A stretch of 64,000 nucleotides of DNA, taken from Pseudanabaena sp. PCC 7367. Lineage in GTDB: Bacteria > Cyanobacteriota > Cyanobacteriia > Pseudanabaenales > Pseudanabaenaceae. The stretch lies in contig NC_019701.1 of NCBI RefSeq assembly GCF_000317065.1, positions 992,001 to 1,056,000 on the forward strand, read 5' to 3'. The notes below the pieces were generated by a model. The model did not search any database and was not told where the DNA came from. It was given only the letters and a program-made list of their open reading frames with translations. Both the position numbers and the translations under genes were made by a program. This document shows, piece after piece, positions 38,004 to 47,800 of this stretch. How positions within the stretch are numbered: position 1 is the first letter of the stretch; each line of letters opens with the position of its first letter.

Positions 38004-38487
38004 GATCGCTTAAATGATGCACAATTAGCAAACAACTGCGATCGGGAAATTATCATTGAGCTACTTTTTACTTGTTATTTTTGATGCCGTTCAAAGCCTC
38101 AGATTACTGAATTAAGACGCAAGGTATTGAGGGCGGTTTCCACTAACTTAATAACTATAAGTTGCTAATACAAGCTATTTATATATTTTTGATAGCTAAG
38201 CAATAAATAATGCACTGCGTCTTTTGAATTTCGTTGTTTCAATCACCACAGTTCAGCAACTCAAAAAGTCAAAAGCAATTATTAGGAATTAAGCTAAAGC
38301 ATAATTTGAAAAGATACTAACTTAAGTATTTACTTGAATTAGACTTTAGGAGCTGAATTCAAAAAGTCTCGCAAGCAGAAACTAAATATTTTTTCATCAG
38401 TATCAGTTTGTCAATCGTTGATTAACTCAGCTTACTAACCAAACTTGACGATCCAACTCACGGACTAACCAGTTAAAGGATACGATC

Positions 38488-39696
38488 TTAAGCGTTTTCA
38501 ACCATGCGCAAAAGCGTATTCAAGACCTCCGACGGATCGATCGCCAGGGTACTAGCCCCCTTAGCAAGCAGATCGCGGACTGCTTCTCGATCTTCCACCA
38601 CCTCCATCAACGATGGATTGCCCTTCATTTCCTTTACATAACCCTGGATAAAGGTTTCAATTTTATCCGTTTCCTGGGCAGCATTATCACTAGACTCAGC
38701 GGCGGCTGGAGGTGTGGCTGGCTTAGGTGCTGGGGCAGGTTTGGTTTGTTTTTTGGCCTTAGAACTAGAACGACGCGAAGATTTTGGCTTGGCCGGTGGG
38801 GGAGTAATCTCCTTGGCAGACGTAACCACTTCGCTATAGTCCATGCCCCAAATTGACTGGGTTAGTTTTTGGCGATAGTCAGCCAACTCTTGCGCTAATT
38901 CTGCCGACATACTGGTGCGATCTTCATGGTAGTCAGCGAGTTGCGATTGGACTGTCTCAGCCCGAACTTGCACATCCAATTGGCGATCGTCCGCATCTGC
39001 TTTGGCATTAGTAATACGATCCTGGCCAATTTGCTCTAGCTGGGATTGGGTTAACTGGGCGCGGGCTTGGAACTCTTGCATCCGATCGCGGATTGCTTTA
39101 TCAGCTTCGGCTAGCCGCTGGCTCTGGATCTCTTCTAGTTTGGCCGTGATCGCGGCAGTGCGGGTGGTCATTTCTACTAACCGCGCATTAGCATCAATTG
39201 CAGCGTTGGCTAATCGTTCCTGACTAATTTGGCTGAGTTGATCCTGCATGGCGATCGCCCTGGCCTGGAATTCTTGTCCCCGTTGATCACTGGCCTCGGC
39301 GGCATCAGTTAGGCGTTGCTGCTGTTGTTGCACCAGTTGCGATTGCACCATCGAAGCTCTGGTTTGTACTTCCAGCGATCGGAGCATCCTGTCACGGCTA
39401 GCAATATCTAATCGCTCTTGATTGAGCTGAGCTAACTTTTCCTGGGTCTGCTGCGATCGGTCTTGAGCAGCAGCAAGCCTTTGATTCTGAGCTTGCTCCG
39501 CGCTCAACTGCCGGCTTTGTTCTGATGCCACCCTTCTTTGTCTTGCGCTCGCTAAAAAATCAGTTGTAGCTTCCGCTTGGGCGGCAAACTCTGCTGCCCG
39601 CTGTGCTTGTTCTTGTTCAAGTTGCTGTAGGGCATCGGCTCTTGCCTGTAGTCGTTTTGCCCGTTCGATCGCTAATTTTTGCATGATTGAAGCCAT
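38488..39696 (-). CDS. gvpC: Gas vesicle outer protein GvpC, long form
   Basis: 402 residues. The N-terminus MASIMQKLAIERAKRLQARADAL is typical of GvpC. Residues 90-254 are five consecutive repeats of exactly 33 residues with the pattern QISQERLAxA..DR..EFQARA...Q (boundaries 90, 123, 156, 189, 222); a weaker copy spans 57-89. GvpC sits on the outside of the vesicle ribs and strengthens them; cyanobacterial GvpC is usually about 160-200 residues. This one has an added tail: a basic Pro/Ala/Lys linker (298-340) and a predicted helical module (342-402). No membrane segment. gvpA lies 234 bp upstream. Confidence 0.93.
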   Translation of the reverse strand: MASIMQKLAIERAKRLQARADALQQLEQEQAQRAAEFAAQAEATTDFLASARQRRVASEQSRQLSAEQAQNQRLAAAQDRSQQTQEKLAQLNQERLDIASRDRMLRSLEVQTRASMVQSQLVQQQQQRLTDAAEASDQRGQEFQARAIAMQDQLSQISQERLANAAIDANARLVEMTTRTAAITAKLEEIQSQRLAEADKAIRDRMQEFQARAQLTQSQLEQIGQDRITNAKADADDRQLDVQVRAETVQSQLADYHEDRTSMSAELAQELADYRQKLTQSIWGMDYSEVVTSAKEITPPPAKPKSSRRSSSKAKKQTKPAPAPKPATPPAAAESSDNAAQETDKIETFIQGYVKEMKGNPSLMEVVEDREAVRDLLAKGASTLAIDPSEVLNTLLRMVENA

Positions 39697-39733
39697 ATAC
39701 CAAACCCCAAAATAGACCCAGAATAAATATGGA

Positions 39734-39751
39734 GGGACGTAAAAACGTCCC
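39734..39751. promoter_or_regulatory. Hairpin between gvpA and gvpC
   Basis: Perfect 7-bp inverted repeat GGGACGT (39734-39740) / ACGTCCC (39745-39751) with a 4-base loop, 37 bp before the gvpC start. No T-tract follows on the minus strand. Hairpins at this point are known in other cyanobacterial gvp clusters and are thought to reduce read-through or stabilise abundant gvpA RNA. Confidence 0.6.
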
Positions 39752-39930
39752 CTTTAAACCGCACTTATACCTAAATTTAATTAAGCCAAAAGTTCGGTAA
39801 CATCAGTTAAATTGCTCAGCCAAACATAGGACTAAAATCCCCCTAGTGAGCTATAACTAAGCCATAGTTATGAGTAGTTAAACTCAACCAAACTTAGTTA
39901 AAACTTACACTTAAATTAAACAAATAAAGC

Positions 39931-40152
39931 CTAGGAGCTGGCAGGTACTGCTGCAGAAGTTGTCAGTCCAACTGCCTCTGCATACTTGAGATATGTTTCC
40001 ACAGAAGCAACTACAACTCTTGCTTCAATTGACAAGAGTTCAATCCCTACTAAAGAAACACGAACCCAGGCATCAACGACAATACCTTTGTCTAAAATTC
40101 GATCGACAACCTCGGCAAGGCTCGAGGAAGAATTAACCTTTTCTACTGCCAT
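39931..40152 (-). CDS. gvpA: Gas vesicle structural protein GvpA
   Basis: 73 residues, [20 protein letters not shown] then [20 protein letters not shown] and [15 protein letters not shown]. This is the highly conserved main rib protein; the usual length is about 71. GvpA polymerises into the gas-permeable, water-excluding shell. A GGAG stands 11 bases before the ATG. It is the first gene of the minus-strand set; 150 bp separate it from the COP23 gene upstream, so it probably has its own promoter. There is only one gvpA copy in the window. Confidence 0.97.
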   Translation of the reverse strand: MAVEKVNSSSSLAEVVDRILDKGIVVDAWVRVSLVGIELLSIEARVVVASVETYLKYAEAVGLTTSAAVPASS

Positions 40153-40302
40153 AAAAGCTACACTCCGTTAACAATGAACTGTAAACCAAAATTATGTTTA
40201 CATGTTTAATTCTCTATTGTTTTGGTAACAGTTTCAACGGCTAAATTACCGATACGGCACATATTTTGTAACGTTTTATTGCTGCAAGTAAAATGAGATT
40301 AA

Positions 40303-41196
40303 TCAGCGAAAGTTGTTAGGACTAAGGCGAGCGCCCCTACGGCTCACACCATTCACCAGTCTTGCACCAGTGCCACCATCGGCTGGATCTAGAAATGGTT
40401 TTAAATAAATACCCGTGCCACTATAACCAGGGGTAGAAATTGTGCCAGGCAGATTAGGAATATTATTGGGTAAATTGCCTAGTTCTGGGATCGTAGAGAC
40501 ATTTGGCAGGCCAAGCAATTCGGGCACTTGGGAATTGAGCACATTGCGATCGCCTTCGACAAAGGTGGGCACGGCGGTGGTCGTTTCACCCCGATCGGCA
40601 GTGGCCAGATTGCCAAACACGCGATCGCGCACCAGGGTAGGGTCAGCGCCCTGCGGTACAGTTAATACAATCCGGCAATCGCCCCTGTTTTCGGTGGTGG
40701 CACAGAGAATGTTATAGCCATTTTCAGTGCTGGTACGCAGTTCCACCAGGCCATCGGGACGATAGAATTCGAGGCGACGACTGATTTCAAAACAACGCCG
40801 CTCCGGTGACCAACCACCACCCATTGCCGAGGGCTGAGCCCAGGGAAAATATTGATCGGGCTGGCTCTTGGGTTGATACATCACCACATGTTGCCCATTT
40901 TGCACCTGACAGGAAAATCGCTCTACGGTGCTAACTTCCACATCACTAGGATTATCAGTTGGCGTGGGCGATCCTGCATCGGTTGGGCTTTCGGTGGGTA
41001 CTGGTGCTTGAGCCCTGGCGTGATTGATTGGCAACGCAGCCAGGGTGGCAAAACTAGCGATCGATGCGATCGTACCTAAACCCAGACTTACACCTTTACT
41101 GAGCCCCAATCTCAATAATTTAAGGTAATTATGATCGAAATCTTTTTGAGCAGATGTCAATTCTGTGATGCGATTATTTTTTACTGGTAAAGACAT
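40303..41196 (-). CDS. COP23-domain secreted protein
   Basis: 297 residues from ATG 41196 (MSLPVKNN), preceded by GGGGG about ten bases before. A second ATG 15 bp upstream and another at 41268 are less likely. A secretion signal follows (LGLGTIASIASFATLAALPINHARAQA) with a likely cut after ARA or AQA. The COP23 domain is marked by FSCQVQNGQHVVMYQPKS, WSPERRCFEISRRLEFY and four cysteines in two likely disulfides. COP23 was first described as a circadian-cycling membrane protein of a cyanobacterium. The Asn/Pro/Leu-rich tail (LPNVSTIPELGNLPNNIPNLP) is low complexity. Whether it relates to gas vesicles is unknown. Confidence 0.82.
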   Translation of the reverse strand: MSLPVKNNRITELTSAQKDFDHNYLKLLRLGLSKGVSLGLGTIASIASFATLAALPINHARAQAPVPTESPTDAGSPTPTDNPSDVEVSTVERFSCQVQNGQHVVMYQPKSQPDQYFPWAQPSAMGGGWSPERRCFEISRRLEFYRPDGLVELRTSTENGYNILCATTENRGDCRIVLTVPQGADPTLVRDRVFGNLATADRGETTTAVPTFVEGDRNVLNSQVPELLGLPNVSTIPELGNLPNNIPNLPGTISTPGYSGTGIYLKPFLDPADGGTGARLVNGVSRRGARLSPNNFR

Positions 41197-41539
41197 AATT
41201 CTGACCCCCATCAAATGACCTAACTTAAAATCCAAATACAATCCAAATACATACAAACTAAACATCAATTTAGATCTAAACCATTCTGAGTTTGATTGAT
41301 CTTGCCTGGGAACTCCTAACTTGTCGTTGCTGGCGATCGGCTAAGCAAACAATTGCTCTGCTAGCGATCGTTTTTGCTCAAACAGACGTTAAACCAGAAC
41401 TAATGGCAAATTTACAGCTTTGTAAGCCGAGCGAACATCAATGCATGGTAACGCCACAACCATAAATATGTCAGCAATGTGTCAGTATCGACATTCCTTT
41501 TTGTTGATCGGAGCGTTCTAGTTCACCGCAAACCTTAGC
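41197..41539. other. Spacer upstream of the COP23 gene
   Basis: About 340 bp, no ORF or RNA recognised. The region holds the COP23 promoter and the end of the FAH-family gene's 3' flank. Confidence 0.35.
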
Positions 41540-42355
41540 CTATGCTGTATCACCAGTGTCTTCCGGCTCCGGTGGCATGGCTGGCCGCAGCCCCACATTA
41601 TTTTGCAATTTGCCAATCCCTTCAACTTCCACCGAGACCCGATCGCCCTCGTGCAATGGCCCCACGCCCGCTGGCGTACCAGTTAGAATAATATCCCCAG
41701 GCACTAAGGTCATAATCTGACTGATATAAGAGACTAAAACTTCGGGAGAAAATACCATTTGATCGATCGTAGCTGATTGCACTGGTTCATCTTTGCCCCT
41801 AATTATTGTTTGCAGCCTGGCAGAAGGGTTGAGATCGCGGACAATCCAAGGCCCAATCGGACAGAAAGTATCAAATCCCTTGGCTCTCACCCACTGGTTA
41901 TCTTTACGCTGCAAATCTCTGGCAGTTACATCATTAGCGATCGTATAGCCCCACACCACACCCAAGGCCTGCTTAACTGAGTAATTAGCACAATAAGAGC
42001 CAATCACCAAAGCTAGCTCTCCTTCATAGTCTACCTGCTGTGACTGTGCTGGCATCAGAATTGTTCCCTCCGGTGCCAAAATACTACTTAGGGGCTTGAG
42101 AAATAAGAGCGGCTCTTGGGGTAATTCATTGCCTAGCTCTTGGGCATGTTGAGCATAGTTGCGACCAACACAAACGATTTTGCTTGGTTTACAAGGAGCC
42201 AGCAACCTGTAAGTATCTGGCGCAATCAACTCTCCATTTGGTTGACCACCCAACCAAGGGGGGCCACCCAGAAGCTTCACTGACTGATTCAGCTCCAGCA
42301 GACCATAATGGATTTTACCTTTTCCAGTCTTTATACGCACATAGCGATCGGCCAT
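41540..42355 (-). CDS. Fumarylacetoacetate hydrolase family protein
   Basis: 271 residues. The N-terminal small domain is followed by the FAH core: KIVCVGRNYAQHAQELG, EPLLFLKPLSSI, the metal ligands in DYEGELALVIG, NDVTARDLQRK, KGFDTFCPIGPWIV and ILTGTPAGVGPL. Members of this family cleave or isomerise 2-oxo acids (for example acylpyruvases, oxaloacetate decarboxylases or hydratases) with Mg. The particular reaction is not determined. There is no aromatic degradation gene nearby, arguing against a FAH function proper and for a housekeeping acylpyruvase-like role. Confidence 0.9.
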   Translation of the reverse strand: MADRYVRIKTGKGKIHYGLLELNQSVKLLGGPPWLGGQPNGELIAPDTYRLLAPCKPSKIVCVGRNYAQHAQELGNELPQEPLLFLKPLSSILAPEGTILMPAQSQQVDYEGELALVIGSYCANYSVKQALGVVWGYTIANDVTARDLQRKDNQWVRAKGFDTFCPIGPWIVRDLNPSARLQTIIRGKDEPVQSATIDQMVFSPEVLVSYISQIMTLVPGDIILTGTPAGVGPLHEGDRVSVEVEGIGKLQNNVGLRPAMPPEPEDTGDTA

Positions 42356-42707
42356 TAGATTAACAACGCAGATTAAAACAACGGGGAATTGCGATCGGAT
42401 CGCATGACAATTTTAGCTGATGCTCAACTAATTAAGTTGATGGTATGAAGAGTTTAGCTGGTGGGAAGCAATGGGCGCAATTTGCTGAATATTTTGATCA
42501 ATTTTTCAAGTCTAGTTAATATCGTTGCCGATCAGGCAGGTTTAGATAAATTTGGTTTTCACAGAGGCGAGGGAGGGGTCTATAAATTTTAGTGACCAAA
42601 TAACAATCCCCCCCGCGATAACTTGCTAAAATGCTTTGCTAATTGAGTCATAGAACATCAGCAGTATTGACCATTAACCTAGCGATCAAGATAAGCGATC
42701 AAGAAAT
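42356..42707. other. Divergent spacer, FAH-family gene / aspartate aminotransferase
   Basis: 352 bp. Repeated GCGATCAAG near 42681-42703 lies next to the aminotransferase start. No RNA gene or ORF recognised. Confidence 0.35.
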
Positions 42708-43877
42708 ATGCAATTAGCCGATCGAGTTAGCCAAGTTACCCCCTCTTTGACCCTATCGATCACCGCCAAGGCACTGGCTTTAAAAGCTAAAGGCGTGGAT
42801 GTTTGCAGTTTTAGTGCTGGCGAACCAGACTTCCCCTCTCCGGCTCATGTGGTAGCGGCGGCCAAACAAGCCCTGGATGATGGCAAAACTAAATATGGAC
42901 CAGCGGCGGGGATTCCCAAATTGCGCCAGGCGATCGCCAACAAGCTAGCAGCCGATAATCAACTTAACTTTGCACCGGAGCAAATTATTGTCACCAATGG
43001 CGGCAAGCATTCGCTCTATAACCTGATGATGGCAATGATCAATCCCGGTGATGAGGTGATTATCCCGGTGCCCTATTGGGTCAGCTATCCAGAAATGGTC
43101 AAACTGGCCAGTGGAGTGCCTAAGCTGGTTTATACCGATGAAACCAGTGGCTATAAAATCACGCCAGAGCAACTGGAAGCAGCGATCGGCGATCGTACCA
43201 GACTGTTTGTGCTCAATTCACCTTCTAATCCCACGGGCATGGTCTATACACCCGATGAAATCAGGGGTTTGGCCGCAGTGCTAGAGCGCCACGAACAGGT
43301 CTGGATTGTCTCGGATGAGATTTACGAAAAGATTTTATATGATGGCGCAAAACATCTGAGTCTTGGCGCGGTGAGCCCAGCCATGCACGATCGCACCATT
43401 ATTAGTAGTGGTTTTGCCAAGGCCTATTCTATGACTGGCTGGCGATTGGGCTATCTGGCTGCGCCCAAGGAATTAATCAAGGCTACTACCACCATTCAAG
43501 GTCACAGTACCTCTAATGTCTGTACCTTTGCCCAATATGGCGGCGTGGCGGCACTGACTGGATCGCAAGATTGCGTGGAGGAAATGCGGCAGGCGTTTGC
43601 CCAGCGACGTGAGGTCATGTTTAAACTGCTCAATGCAATCCCTGGGTTTAATTGCCCTAAGCCCGATGGTGCATTTTATATGTTCCCCAGCATCAAAGAA
43701 TTGGGCATCGATTCGCTCAAGTTTTCACAGCAGCTTTTGGAAGCTGAGAATGTGGCCTTGATCCCAGGAATCGCCTTTGGTATGGATAGTAATTTGCGAC
43801 TTTCCTATGCCACTGACCTGGCCACGATCGAAAAGGGCTGCGATCGAATCTTGAAATTTGTTAAGCAATTGACTTAA
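42708..43877 (+). CDS. aspC: Aspartate aminotransferase (class I, subgroup Ib)
   Basis: 389 residues. [56 protein letters not shown] and the PLP-lysine segment [21 protein letters not shown] mark a subgroup Ib aspartate aminotransferase like those of thermophiles and plants (prephenate-type enzymes are close relatives). It transaminates aspartate with 2-oxoglutarate and may also make arogenate from prephenate. The stop codon lies within the first copy of a 13-bp tandem repeat. Confidence 0.93.
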   Translation: MQLADRVSQVTPSLTLSITAKALALKAKGVDVCSFSAGEPDFPSPAHVVAAAKQALDDGKTKYGPAAGIPKLRQAIANKLAADNQLNFAPEQIIVTNGGKHSLYNLMMAMINPGDEVIIPVPYWVSYPEMVKLASGVPKLVYTDETSGYKITPEQLEAAIGDRTRLFVLNSPSNPTGMVYTPDEIRGLAAVLERHEQVWIVSDEIYEKILYDGAKHLSLGAVSPAMHDRTIISSGFAKAYSMTGWRLGYLAAPKELIKATTTIQGHSTSNVCTFAQYGGVAALTGSQDCVEEMRQAFAQRREVMFKLLNAIPGFNCPKPDGAFYMFPSIKELGIDSLKFSQQLLEAENVALIPGIAFGMDSNLRLSYATDLATIEKGCDRILKFVKQLT

Positions 43878-43919
43878 TGAATTGACTTAATGAATTGACT
43901 TAATGAATTGACTAAGTGA
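43868..43919. repeat. 13-bp tandem repeat, 4 copies, across a stop codon
   Basis: ATTGACTTAATGA at 43868, 43881 and 43894, then a copy with two changes to 43919. The first copy carries the last codons and the TAA of aspC. Confidence 0.95.
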
Positions 43920-44007
43920 ATGGTTTCATCTGTGTTTCGTCTGTGGTAGGGGCAAAAATGTAAATCTGGTCGCTCCTATTTGTCCCATTCGCCAGATCAT
44001 ATTTTGC

Positions 44008-44500
44008 TTAAAAGGCGGCAGCATCCATTTGAATAAAGGCGAGATGAATAAAGGCGAGATCCGCAGTGCCAGTGGCAATTGCCTGAAGATTTTGCTGTGC
44101 CCCAACCGACTCCTCAACAATTAATTCAATGTGGGCATTGCTTAGCAACTGATTCAGCTCCTGTGCTGCCCAGTAATAACCCAGTAATAGCCCCCTTGTT
44201 TGCTGACAGCCATAGTTCTAAACTTAATTTGGGCAGATACTGGTGTTTTCTGGGCAACTGGGCAATTGGTATGATTGAGTGGGGGCGAATCAGTGGAACA
44301 TCACTCAATAAACTTTGGCTCAATTGAGGGGAATCGATCGCGGCTGGCAAATCAGTAGTTATTTCCGCGTGGTTATTTTGATTGTTTTGGTATTTGAGAT
44401 TGGCATTTACTGGTTGGGTATTAACACCAACTAAGGCTGTAACTATCGATATAACTAACTTCAGAGCAGCTAGTGAGCCTGCTTGAGGTGAAATTATGTT
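44008..44500 (-). pseudogene. Decayed TAXI-family (TRAP-type) solute receptor gene
   Basis: Two overlapping frames on the minus strand join into one protein once small lesions are undone. The first frame (from about 44500) begins with a signal-peptide-like stretch (KLVISIVTALVGV) and reads through LPKLSLELWLSANKG. The second supplies GYYWAAQELNQLL, then VEESVGAQQNLQAIATGTADL, ending MDAAAF at a stop at 44008. The core matches the GGYY, SvGsxxNLxxLxxGxADLAF and Q-x-D-x-A motifs of TAXI receptors. The frame break coincides with an 11-bp tandem duplication (44170-44191) next to a run of five C on the plus strand; a 15-bp in-frame duplication (44031-44060) repeats LAFI. No proper start codon is seen and the second half of the gene is missing. 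It cannot make a functional receptor. Confidence 0.7.
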
Positions 44501-44821
44501 TTACTTTTTCACGTCTAGATCCCAGTTTCGAGACCAACCCTAATAACTCTGTATAATGCAGTAACTCAAGCCAAAACATAGTTTACAATGCCTAAATACC
44601 ATATATTAGCAGCCACTTGAAGCTCATCCATTGTTATTGGCCACAGTATATTTTGAACGTTTAATAGGTAGAGACATGTAAGTCATAGTCATAAACCATG
44701 TCAATGTTTGTTTGCAAGTCGCAACTTTTAGCAATTACTGTTGTGCCAGCTTTATCAATGCTCGATTTGCCATTTTTCGTTCACATCTTTAGCTCAAGTA
44801 AACCTGCTGCAAATTTAAAGT
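44501..44821. other. Spacer upstream of the second histidine kinase
   Basis: About 320 bp without ORF or RNA gene. It follows the decayed receptor gene and includes the kinase promoter. Confidence 0.35.
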
Positions 44822-47800
44822 ATGTCTGGTCCTGTCAACCAACCTCCAAAGCAAGGTAGTTTGCTTAGTAAAGTACCAATTCGGGTGTTATTAACCGTAC
44901 TTTTTGGGGTTCAGGTTTGTACAGTAGTGGCGATCGTTGGTTTTTTCTCATTTCGGAGCAGCCGTGCCGCTGTAGGTGATGCTACTTCGGAGTTGAGCAG
45001 CGAGACAACAGCCCGGATCAAGCAGAAAATTAGCTACTATCTCGAAACCCCAAATCAAATCAATAGTCTGAATATTAGCGCAGTTGAGCAGGGCTTATTA
45101 AAGCTAGATGACCTAGATAGCATTGAGCGCTATTTTTGGCGACAAATGCAAATCTTTGAGCTGGTTAGTTATGTTTTGATCGCCACTGAGGATGGCAAGT
45201 TTGTGGGTGTACAAAGACAAGACGATGGTACCTTGCAAGTTAAGGTGGCAGATCCCCAAGCCAAACGGGCAATTTTATCTTTTACGCTCGATGAAAATGG
45301 CAATCGACTCAAACGCATCAATGAACAAGCCAACTTTGACCCAACCCAACGTCCCTGGTACATAAATGCCGAAGTGGAGGGGAGCGCTACCTGGAAAGAG
45401 GTAGTCAAGTTCTTTTCAACCGATCAATTAGGAGCAATCTTAGCAGAACCTTTCTATGATCAAGAGGGAAATCTGGCTGGGGTGAGTGCAACTTCGTTGT
45501 TGCTCTCGCAAATCAGTGATTTTCTGCAAGAGTTGAAAATTGGCCGTTCTGGCCAGACTTTTATTATCGATCGGGATGGGGTCTTGATTGCCACTTCCAC
45601 CGATGAAGAATCATTTCTAGAAATAGAAGGTGGCCAGCAAAGACTACCGGCTAGCCAAAGTGGTAATCCTTTAACTAAGGCTACGGCTAATTTTCTGGTT
45701 AGAAAGTTTCCCGATCTCAATCAAATCCAAACCAATCAGCAGGATCAATTTGAACTCGATCGAGCCAGGATCTTACTGGAGATTACACCCTTAACCGATG
45801 GCCAGGGAATCGATTGGCTGATTGTGGTAGTCATGCCCGAAGATGACTTCACCGAGCAGATTCGCAACAATGCCCGCAATACTTTTCTACTGAGCTTAGT
45901 GGCATTGATTGTAGCGATCGGCTTAGCCTTCCTTACTTCTAGATGGATTAGCAAAACAATTTTACGCCTGTCCCGTGCTGCCAAGGCGATCTCCCTCGGT
46001 GATTGGGATCAACAGGTAAGCGAGGATAGCACTTCGATCGAAGCCAGTATGCTGGCCAAGTCATTTAATCAAATGGCAGGACAACTAAAGGCTTCATTTG
46101 CAGAACTAGAGCGGAGTCGTTCTAGCCTGAAAGAAGCCCAAACCCTGGCTCATATTGGTAGTTGGGAATTTGAACTAGAAAGTCAATATATGACCTGGTC
46201 CGATGAACTGTTCAAGATCTGCGGCCTAGAGCCCAGGTATAACCAGATGAGCTATGAACAATACTTGAATGTAGTACATCCTCAGGATCGAGATGCAGTG
46301 GTGCAGGTAATCGATCGCTCGATCGCCACCGGTGATTTTTTCTCCCTCGATCACCGGATCGAACAACCTGATGGTTCGGTGCGCTATGTATATGCCAAGG
46401 GAGAACCAGTTTTTGAAGTACCGGAAGCCCTAGCTGGTCAAGCTGAGCTCAAGCATTCCACTACTTCTTATCACAAAAAATGTATTCCCCTATCGGCCAA
46501 TCCATCATTTCGCGGCAAGGTAATTGGCCTGCTCGGAACTGTTTTGGATATTAGCGATCGTAAAAGTGCAGAACTGGAACTGCAAGAAAGTGAAGCTCGG
46601 TTTCGTACCATTGCCGAAGCTAGCTTTGAAGGGGTGATAATTCACAACAATGGCAAGGTGATTGATTGTAATCAAACCATGGCTCAGATGACCGGCTACG
46701 GCATCACAGAATTGATCGGCATGCAGGTAATCGATCTAGTTACGCCCACCTCTCATCCTACGGTTAAACTTAGCATTGAACTCGATAGTGAGGAGTTATA
46801 TGAGATCGTTGGCCTGCGCAAGGATGGTAGTAAATTTCCAGCCGAGGTGCGAGGGAAGTCGATCCCCTATCATGGTGGCATGGTCAGGATTGCCGCCGTG
46901 CGAGATATCACGGAACGCAAGTTATTTGAACTAGAACAACAGCAGGCCAATGCTTATTTAAATGCGATCATTGATAATCTGGCGGATGGCTTGATTGTGA
47001 CCGATGCCCAAGGTCTGGTGGGAAGAATTAATCCAGCCATGGCGAATATGTTTGAGCTGGAAACCTATGCAGTGGGCAAAAGTTGTGAAGAAGTGCTGGG
47101 TGAGGGCTTGGGGCAGCTTGCTGCTCAGGTACAAAACTCTAGCAGGGAGACATTTACAGCGGAAGTCTCGTTTGGGAATGATCGGATCGCCAAGGCAGTT
47201 GCGACCGGAATTCATGGCCTTAGTCCAGCTAGTGTCACCGCTGATATTGATCTCGACGATAAAGACGAAGATGAAGTAATCGAATCCTGTATTGGTGCTG
47301 TGATTCTAGTCCGGGATGTGACCGAAGAAAGGGAAGTAGAACAACTCAAAATCAATTTTATCTCCAACGTCTCCCACGAAATCCGCACTCCATTTACCAG
47401 TATCTTGGGGTTTGCGAAACTAATCGACAAAAAATTTGCTGAAGTTCTGTTCCCCGTGATTCCTGACGACGATCGCAAGGTGGCCAGAGCTAAAAAGCAA
47501 GTGGGTGAGAATCTGGGAATTATTCTGTCTGAGGGGCAAAGGCTGGGAATTATTATTAATAATGTGGTTGATATTGCCCAAATGGATGCGGGTAAGATTT
47601 GCTGGGAAAAAGAACCGATCGAGATGGGCAATGTGATCAACGAAGCGATCGCCACCACAGCAACTCCCTCAGCCCTGCATGGTTTAGAGTTAAATGTAAA
47701 TATAGCGCCAAACTTACCAACAATAATCGCCGATCGCAAACGAATTCTGCAAGTGTTAAATAATCTGCTATCCAATGGGATTAAATTCACGGAAGTAGGC

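Larger units (their letters stand above)
37625..38487. other. 863-bp spacer between gvpN and gvpC
   Basis: No ORF of any length is credible. It contains a 20-bp direct repeat (37707-37746) and a terminator-like hairpin on the plus strand (37976-38003), although both flanking genes are on the minus strand. A gvpN-specific promoter is likely here. Confidence 0.5.

Noticed and set aside
38700-39600. Repetitive DNA in gvpC considered as a possible CRISPR or satellite
   Set aside because: The period is 99 bp and exactly matches the 33-residue protein repeat; there are no constant repeats with unique spacers.
44079-44327. An 82-codon plus-strand frame
   Set aside because: It overlaps the minus-strand decayed TAXI receptor, which gives a much better explanation.
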